DNA from: an uncultured Eubacteriales bacterium
GTDB lineage: Bacteria; Bacillota; Clostridia; Oscillospirales; Acutalibacteraceae
Length of the DNA: 5,969 nt
Direction of reading: 5' to 3'
NCBI GenBank assembly: GCA_934486705.1
Contig: CAKSQS010000080.1
Location: 1 to 5,969, forward strand
The notes below the pieces were generated by a model that was not told the origin of the DNA, did not search any database, and saw nothing but the letters and a program-made list of their open reading frames with translations. Shown here piece after piece: positions 1 to 5,800 of the stretch. A program made the position numbers and the translations under genes. How positions within the stretch are numbered: position 1 is the stretch's first letter; each line of letters begins with the position of its first letter.

Positions 1-1013
1 AAGCCCTTGACCGCCGATATGAAAATACCGTCCGACGCGCAGTGGGAAACAAAATTATTGCGGAAGGTCGCATTGGTTGAGGGGGTATATTCATACGCCG
101 ACCACTCAACGCCCGGCCCGTGCTCATAATCCGAAGCCATTGCGATTCCCGAGCCGCCCGTGTTTTTTATAGTGCAGCCCTGAACCAGAATTTCGTTAAA
201 TGAAGTCGGGCTTTCGGATTCGCGGGAATAAAATACTATTCCGCCGTAAAAGCGCTGACCGTCGGTGCAGGAAATATCAATAACATCAAGATTTATAAGG
301 TAAATGTGATTAAACACGCCGCCCTTATGGAAAACTCCGCTGCTCACCTGTCCTCCGGCATAAACTGCAACGCCCTTGCGCGCGGCGGAATACTCCGAGG
401 GATTGCGGATTTCGAGATTTCTGATTTCGATATACTGCAGGGAGGAAATAAGCACCGCCTGAGCCTCGCCGTCACCGTTTATAATCGGCTTAGCACCCTT
501 GCCGTAGCTGTCGATAATAAAATACTTACCTGCTGTTCCCGAAGAACGCGGAACGAGCATTTGGTCAAAGACGCTGCCGCATTTAAGCATTATTTTCGTT
601 CCCGGCTCAAAGGTGCGGTTATTTACATTGTCAAGCGTCTTCCAGGCAGAGCGCTCGGTCCTGCCGTCATTTTCATCGTCGCCGTTTTCGCTGTCCACAT
701 AATAAAGAGCGTATCCGCTTTCTTCCCTGCGCGCCCCGTTGAACACAGCTGCCTGTTTTACAGTTAAATCTACGTCGGCATTGTCGGTACGTATTACCGC
801 TTCAGAGGAAGTGTCCGACTCTGATGATTTTGAGGAATCTGTATTTTCGCGGTCTGTGCTTGTATTATCCGATGAAGTCGCTTGTGATGAGGAATCCGTC
901 GCGGTATTATTCGCCTTTGTTCTGCGTGTCACGGTGGTAGTTGTTACCTTAACACATCCCGCAAGAGCGATAAGTATACATACGGATAAAAGAATTGCCG
1001 TTATTCGTTTCAT
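1..1013 (-). CDS. Lipoprotein with right-handed parallel beta-helix domain (C-terminus cut by window edge)
   Basis: The frame is open from the ATG at 1013 to the left edge, giving 337 residues with no stop; the C-terminus is outside the window. Residues 1-20 are a lipoprotein signal (MKRITAILLS start, hydrophobic core) ending in a lipobox L17-A-G-C20, so the mature protein should be lipid-anchored on the outer face of the membrane. Residues 23-75 are a Ser/Thr/Asp-rich spacer. From about residue 103 comes a typical beta-helix entry (YYVDSENGDDENDG, then SAWKTLDN and a PGTKIMLKCG strand), followed by rungs at about 192-204, 234-246, 272-293 (CTIKNTGGSGI) and 314-332 (NNFVSHCASDGIFI). This fold is known from pectate lyases, polysaccharide lyases, epimerases and some glycoside hydrolases. 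The catalytic residues cannot be judged because the helix is incomplete. It starts 15 bases after the stop of the foldase-like gene. Lipoprotein and fold calls are strong; enzyme activity is inference. Confidence 0.9.
   Translation of the reverse strand, partial: MKRITAILLSVCILIALAGCVKVTTTTVTRRTKANNTATDSSSQATSSDNTSTDRENTDSSKSSESDTSSEAVIRTDNADVDLTVKQAAVFNGARREESGYALYYVDSENGDDENDGRTERSAWKTLDNVNNRTFEPGTKIMLKCGSVFDQMLVPRSSGTAGKYFIIDSYGKGAKPIINGDGEAQAVLISSLQYIEIRNLEIRNPSEYSAARKGVAVYAGGQVSSGVFHKGGVFNHIYLINLDVIDISCTDGQRFYGGIVFYSRESESPTSFNEILVQGCTIKNTGGSGIAMASDYEHGPGVEWSAYEYTPSTNATFRNNFVSHCASDGIFISAVKG
954..1013 (-). other. Lipoprotein signal peptide with lipobox LAGC
   Basis: Twenty codons: a basic start (K2, R3), a hydrophobic stretch and L-A-G-C, with the Cys codon at 954-956. 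It matches the signal peptidase II consensus of small residues before an invariant Cys. It supports the ATG at 1013 as the true start and predicts an extracellular, diacylglycerol-linked protein. Confidence 0.88.
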
Positions 1014-1024
1014 TGTTTATCTTT

Positions 1025-1030
1025 CCCCCT
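1025..1030 (-). promoter_or_regulatory. Ribosome binding site of the beta-helix lipoprotein gene
   Basis: The minus strand reads AGGGGG followed by an 11-base spacer (AAAGATAAACA) and the ATG at 1013. The site overlaps the TAG stop of the preceding gene (1029-1031), so ribosomes ending there could re-initiate. The spacing is slightly long but equals that of the preferred start of the upstream gene. Confidence 0.6.
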
Positions 1031-1778
1031 AACCGATTTCAGCTGCAAGTTTTTTCAATTTTTCGGTGTTTTGTCTCACCGCTTGTTTTTTCGCCGCCTG
1101 CTCTATATAATCCGAAAAGCATTTTTCCCTATAAAGATATTTCAGCTTTGCGTGAATATCTGCGTACGGTTTAAAGCTGCCGTCGGCATTGCGAAAGAGA
1201 GGATCGCTGTTTTTTATTTGATTGTAATACTGCTTCAGCTTTACATCGTCCTCTTTTATAATGCCTTCGTTTTCCAATTTCTCGCGCAAAGCAATTTGTA
1301 AATTGCTTTTAAGATAATCGTAATACGAAACGACAGTGTATTCCGTAACACCGTAAACCGGTTCGCCGTTTTTAAGCTTTTTCGCGCGCGAGGCGTTTTC
1401 GGCGTTCATTTGCTTTATAATTTTTTCATAGCTCAGCTTTTCGCAAAGCCCGCGCTCTTCACATTCGGCAAATAACGCTCTGTCGTTTTTCAAGCACTCA
1501 ACCGCAATTTCCAATAAATACTCAGCCGGAGTAATTCCGTTCTGCTCGGTTTCCCAAAAATCCTTATCGGCACTTGATAACGCATCTGATGTAAACCTTA
1601 AAATTGCGTCTGAGCGGGAGGCTTTCATATAAAATTCCAACTCATCCTTTGAAACGGAGTCATTGTTGATTGTAAGATAAGCGTTTTTCGTTTCAAGCAT
1701 TTTAGCACCCGCGACGGCAGCGCCCGATAAAACTGCAAGAGAAACGCAAATTATTATTCCGATTCTGATTTTTTTCAT
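1029..1778 (-). CDS. Membrane-tethered SurA/PrsA-like foldase lacking the PPIase domain
   Basis: The product has 249 residues from the ATG at 1778. Residues 5-25 are an uncleaved signal anchor or signal peptide after a KKIR start; there is no lipobox although a Cys occurs at residue 11. Residues 32-50 carry the SurA_N-type entry (AYLTINNDSVSKDELEFY), followed by long amphipathic helices with the FW and NGITPAEYLLE pattern seen in clostridial SurA/PrsA-like proteins. Around 175-190 (KEDDVKLKQYYNQIK) is the helix that normally precedes a parvulin domain. The chain then passes within about 15 residues to the closing helix (about 203-245), so the roughly 90-residue catalytic parvulin domain is absent. 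The likely role is an extracytoplasmic holdase or chaperone for its operon partners, which is inference. A GTG nine bases upstream (1787) gives three extra residues. I prefer the ATG because the GAAAGGG site is only about 2 bases from the GTG but 11 from the ATG. Confidence 0.82.
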   Translation of the reverse strand: MKKIRIGIIICVSLAVLSGAAVAGAKMLETKNAYLTINNDSVSKDELEFYMKASRSDAILRFTSDALSSADKDFWETEQNGITPAEYLLEIAVECLKNDRALFAECEERGLCEKLSYEKIIKQMNAENASRAKKLKNGEPVYGVTEYTVVSYYDYLKSNLQIALREKLENEGIIKEDDVKLKQYYNQIKNSDPLFRNADGSFKPYADIHAKLKYLYREKCFSDYIEQAAKKQAVRQNTEKLKKLAAEIG

Positions 1779-1789
1779 CCGGCGCACCG

Positions 1790-1794
1790 CCCTT
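1790..1794 (-). promoter_or_regulatory. Ribosome binding site deciding the start of the foldase-like gene
   Basis: The minus strand reads AGAAAGGGCG, then GTG (1787-1785), CGCCGG, then ATG (1778-1776). The AAGGG core lies 2 bases from the GTG and 11 from the ATG. Two bases is too close for normal initiation, which favours the ATG and the more usual MKKI signal start. Confidence 0.5.
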
Positions 1795-1813
1795 TCTCAT
1801 AAGTTCAAGGCTA

Positions 1814-2878
1814 CTATATTTTTAATTTTCTGACTTTCTTTTTGTAAAGCAGAATTAAGACAGCAATTACTCCTCCGACCGCCAAAACATCAGCACCGAT
1901 AATTATTCCGGTGATTTTCCAGTCGATCTCGCGTTTAACATCCGTTTTTACATCCACAACGGTATCGTCAGACGGAGAGTTTCCGTTATTCTCGGGATTG
2001 CTTTCCGTTGCCATGCCGTTGTTTTCAGAGGTGGTAACGGACGCGGTACTCGATGTATTATCGGCAGACGAAGTACCGCTCGGCTTCTGCGAGGTTGTAT
2101 TTCCGCCGCCGTTATTTACGGAAGAAGTACCTGTGCTGCTGCCGGATGCGCTTCCGCCCGACTGCGGCGCGGTATATTCGTTTACAAGCAAATACCCCAG
2201 TGCGCACGCCCAGTTTTCATAACGCGGCTCCCAAAAGTTCTTCGCACTGTCATAATCCGCGCCGTTTAAAAAACGGATGCGCAAATATCTGGCGGATGTA
2301 GGAATGCTCTTCCCGCGGAAATAGCAGTAGGTCGAACCCTCTGCGGCGGGCATATCGCGCATATCCTTGTAATTAAGAGTTTTCCATCCGCCGGTTGCGG
2401 TATTTGAATAGGCTATTTCAAGCGGAGGATTTTCCTCCATACCCCAGGCTCCCGCCCAGTTTCCTGCACCTGCGATTCCCATAAATTCAAAGTCCTTAAA
2501 GCCGTTTTTAAATTCGTAAATCAGCTCCAGCTCACAGGCAACATAGTTTTTCATAAGGGTATGCGTGCGGGAGTAGTCGTTGCCGAAAACCTCTTTAAAC
2601 AGCTTCATTGTCTTATTGGTTTTAAAGGCGGCAAGCGCGCGCTTATCGGAATTCGCCCCGAAAACGCCGCCGTTTGCCTTAACCTGAGCCTCGGTCACAT
2701 CGTAATTTGCGGGAAGAATTGTTTTTACGCTGTAAGCCTTGGGAAACGCCGAATCCTCCATGGGGTCTAAAAACTTTTTGGTTTGTGCCGCCGCAGAAAC
2801 GCCGAATGCAGGTAAAAATGCCGTAAGCATTGCCGCCGCACACAATAATGCCGAAATTTTGCAAGCAATTTTTTTCAT
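1814..2878 (-). CDS. Secreted discoidin-like putative carbohydrate-binding protein with C-terminal membrane anchor
   Basis: The product has 354 residues. Residues 1-30 are a Sec signal peptide (MKKIACK, hydrophobic core, cleavage near the AFGVSAA run). Residues about 35-236 form a globular domain without a family I can name firmly. Its second half has features of galactose-binding/F5-8 type C folds: LEIAYSNTATGGWKTL at 153-168, ARYLRIRFLN at 196-205 and a closing strand near 225-235. It is rich in Trp, Tyr and Phe, as expected for a sugar-binding surface. Residues 239-318 are a Ser/Thr/Gly/Asn linker. Residues 323-345 form a membrane helix followed by a Lys/Arg tail (YKKKVRKLKI) with no LPXTG, so this is a stop-transfer anchor rather than a sortase substrate. 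The gene overlaps its upstream neighbour by ATGA and ends in tandem TAG TAG stops (1816-1811). Function is inferred from fold resemblance only. Confidence 0.85.
   Translation of the reverse strand: MKKIACKISALLCAAAMLTAFLPAFGVSAAAQTKKFLDPMEDSAFPKAYSVKTILPANYDVTEAQVKANGGVFGANSDKRALAAFKTNKTMKLFKEVFGNDYSRTHTLMKNYVACELELIYEFKNGFKDFEFMGIAGAGNWAGAWGMEENPPLEIAYSNTATGGWKTLNYKDMRDMPAAEGSTYCYFRGKSIPTSARYLRIRFLNGADYDSAKNFWEPRYENWACALGYLLVNEYTAPQSGGSASGSSTGTSSVNNGGGNTTSQKPSGTSSADNTSSTASVTTSENNGMATESNPENNGNSPSDDTVVDVKTDVKREIDWKITGIIIGADVLAVGGVIAVLILLYKKKVRKLKI
1844..1912 (-). other. C-terminal transmembrane helix with basic tail
   Basis: Residues 323-345 of the discoidin-like protein are about 23 uninterrupted hydrophobic or small residues (start TGIIIGADVLAVGG). 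Eight or so residues with Lys and Arg follow. This is the topology of a stop-transfer anchor: the N-terminal domain is outside and the short tail is in the cytoplasm. Confidence 0.85.
1925..2164 (-). other. Low-complexity Ser/Thr/Gly/Asn linker
   Basis: Residues 239-318 of the discoidin-like protein are almost only Ser, Thr, Gly, Asn, Asp, Glu and Pro. No exact tandem unit is evident. Such spacers usually carry a domain through the Gram-positive wall and may be glycosylated. Confidence 0.8.
2875..2878 (-). promoter_or_regulatory. ATGA stop/start overlap (translational coupling)
   Basis: On the minus strand the TGA of the LPXTG protein gene and the ATG of the discoidin-like gene share four bases. 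A ribosome site AGGGG (2887-2891) lies 8 bases upstream of the ATG, inside the last codons of the first gene. The arrangement is typical of coupled translation and argues for roughly balanced production of the two surface proteins. Confidence 0.85.
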
Positions 2879-5800
2879 CTTTCTTTCCCCTTTTTCATTT
2901 TAAAGGTAAGTACCGCCAGCATAGCAATTGAAGCGAGATTGAGTATTACGGGGAGCGCATTGCTCTTTTCCCCCGTCGTCGGCAATCCGTTCGCAGCCGT
3001 TGCATTTACGATATTCTTTTCACAAAGCATATACTCTCCGCCGCTTCTTATAAGCAGGGTCACGGCGTTATTGCGCACAGCGCTGTAATCCGATTGTAAT
3101 ACAAATCCGCCGTTTACCGCGAAATTGTAAAGCTCGTTTTTATCGGTAGCAAACAGGCTGTTTTTACCGTTAAGCATTACAATAAGATACGAAGTAACGC
3201 GATTTTCCTTATTCATTCCGTAAAAAAGCTTTTTGGCAGTTCCCAGTGCTTTTTTCTGAGCCGCAGTAAGCTTCGGCTCAGCGGAAGAAAGCGCCGTATC
3301 AAATGGGGCAGCTGTGTCGGTCAGGTCTTTGCTTTGCAAAACTATGCTGTAAATCAGCTCATTTTCCTCATAATTGTAAATATTAACCCTTATATCGCAA
3401 TCGTTATTCTTTGCCGCGGCGAGCAATTCCGCAGGCAGCTTTTGCGCGGCGGTAAGATTGATTTGAATAAGAGACGAAGGATTCTCCGAAATATGCGACA
3501 GTATCATATCAAGCGGAAGTTCTTCCGTGAATATTCCGTTTGCAAGTGCCAGTGCGTAGTAGCTGTTTTCCGCATTTACAAGCACGGCGTATTCCGTTAC
3601 AAGCGAGCACTGATAACTGTTAAGCGCTTCATATGCCGAACGCGCCGTCTTAATTGCTTCAAGGCTTTTAAGGGTTACTGTTCCTATGGCGCGTATCTTT
3701 TCATCAACTGCCGCCGCAGCCTTTTCGTCGGCTTTAATCTTATCTGTATCCTCATATCCCGGGTATTTCTTCCCTGCAGCATTAAATGCGCAAAGATCCA
3801 CCTTTAAGCTTTCGCCGTTTGCCGCTTTTTGCGGAACAAATCTTATTCCTGTCACGGTAAGTGAGCCGTTGTTTGCAAGCTGCGAAAGCATTTCAATATT
3901 ATTAAGGTCAATTGCCTGCTCGTTCTTACCCTTTTGCAAAGCTCCGACCTTTACATATTGCACGGCGCTGCCGGAGCGTATTCCGAGCAGTATATCAGCC
4001 GCAAATTCGCTGTCGGTATTGAGATACAGAGTATTTGCACCCTGCAGATTTATTCTTACCGACGTTCCGTTCGAGGTAATATCGGAAACCTCGGCTGCAA
4101 TATTTACGGTAGCACACCAATCGTTATCGGTATTTATTCCAACCGCAGCTGCTTTATCCGATATATTTATCTGTTTTTTGCCGTTAAGCCACTTATCAAC
4201 CTGCTCGGGTTCAAACCATGTCGGCGTAATTTCCCTTACCGTCTCCTGCCCGCCGTAGCCGGGGTAATAAGCGTCTTCGGAGTCAAAAAGGAAGCGCTCA
4301 ACCGTAAAGCATTTTCCCTCGGTTGTGGCAAATTCGAAAATAACGCCTGAAACGGTGAGTTTATTTTCGTCGTCGCTGATTGAAAGCAGCTCCGAATTAT
4401 CCGAAATATTAAACGAGCCGGAATTTCTACCCGCCGTAAGCGTGCCTACGGGCACTGTGGCGTAACTGCTGTTTGCAGCCCCTGTTTTAACCTTCAGGCT
4501 TATTTTAAACTCAAACTGGGTGTCGATTTTATAGAAAAGTTCGGTTTGCTCATCTAAATCTATGAGACAGTGGAAATCACTGTTGTTATGCTGCGTTTCA
4601 ATGCGTTTGCACCATTCTTTATCAACGCGGGCAGTCCAATATTTATCGGTCGCGTCAAGTGCAAACCTATCCTGATCGTCGCTGCCGTAGCGCCAGTCCC
4701 AGTTATACCAGCAGGTTGTGAGCGTATCCGGCGAAAACCAGTTGGGAATTACCGACTTTGCGTCTTCCGACGGCGCTTTTATAATATTGCTCACCGCAAG
4801 ACTGCCTGAAATCGACCAATACCCGTTTTCATCAATATAGCGGGCAAAAAGCTCAATGTTTTTCTTAATTGTAACTGCACCCGAATATGTCTTCCATTCG
4901 CCGTGCCTGCCTATCCTGTACTGTGTAAGCACCGCGGTTTCGGGCACTCCCGAAACGGTTATTTCCACGGTGTCGGTCATTTCCTTTGTGTTTGAGGTAA
5001 GGGTCGGCGCCGCAGGCCGCTGCACCGTTTCAAGGTCGATAGCAAAATTCATATCGCCGAAATCCATTGTGCGGAAATAAATATTCTTACCTGTCGGGTC
5101 ATCCTGCGGAATAAGGCGAAAACCGTAAACCGAAATTGAATCATTGTTGATATACGGTGCCAGCGCCGCAATATCGGAAATTCGGAATTTTTCGTTCACT
5201 CTTCCGCTGTACAGCTTATCGCTGATTTTTATACCGTTATTCCCCTCGGGGCTGCCCGATACAAGCAGATAAAGCTTGCACGGCACATCCGTATCAAAAC
5301 GCGCATAGAAATATGGGTCAGTCTTCAAATCCACCGTATAAGCGGAAGCCATATAGCGCAGATCCTCAAAATCGCCCTTAAAGTTGAGCTTTAAACCGCC
5401 CTTTGAGTCTGCCTCGCCGGATATTCGCGACATATCCGAATCGCTCATATTCCAGTCCCAACTCCACCACGCGGTAGGGGTGTGGTTTAATATCCACGAT
5501 TCCGCATGCTTTATAACTGCCGGTACATACGGCTCTTTATTTAATGTAAGCGTAAACGCGCTTACCTTTACGGTATCGGCGTTTTGAAAGCCCTCGGTTT
5601 TAAATCCGAAGCCCGCAATCAGCAGGCTGTTTTCCGAATTGCACATTTTCATAAGCTCTGTACTTGAGCGCAGATCAAATGATTCTGCCCATTCTCCCTT
5701 ATCCAGGCTTTTAAGCGGAATAAATGTGCGTGTGTTGTAATCCACCGCTCCGTTTTCAATACGGTAGACTTGTGCATAAAGCGTAATCGGGCGCGACACC

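Noticed and set aside
306..1032. Plus-strand open frames of 97-153 codons opposite the lipoprotein gene
   Set aside because: They are antisense to a convincing lipoprotein/beta-helix frame, have no ribosome site, domain or signal sequence that makes sense, and overlap each other.
1744..1749. Lipobox in the foldase-like protein (Cys at residue 11)
   Set aside because: The residues before the Cys are Ile-Ile-Ile, not the required small Ala/Gly/Ser, and the Cys lies too early in the hydrophobic segment.
1911..5587. Other plus-strand open frames (up to 190 codons) and short minus-strand frames within the two large genes
   Set aside because: Their residue composition is that of reverse-complement shadows, they overlap well-supported minus-strand genes, and no family pattern is seen.
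5797..5799. GTG start for the LPXTG protein gene
   Set aside because: The frame is open upstream to the edge and encodes the start of module A; no signal peptide follows the GTG.
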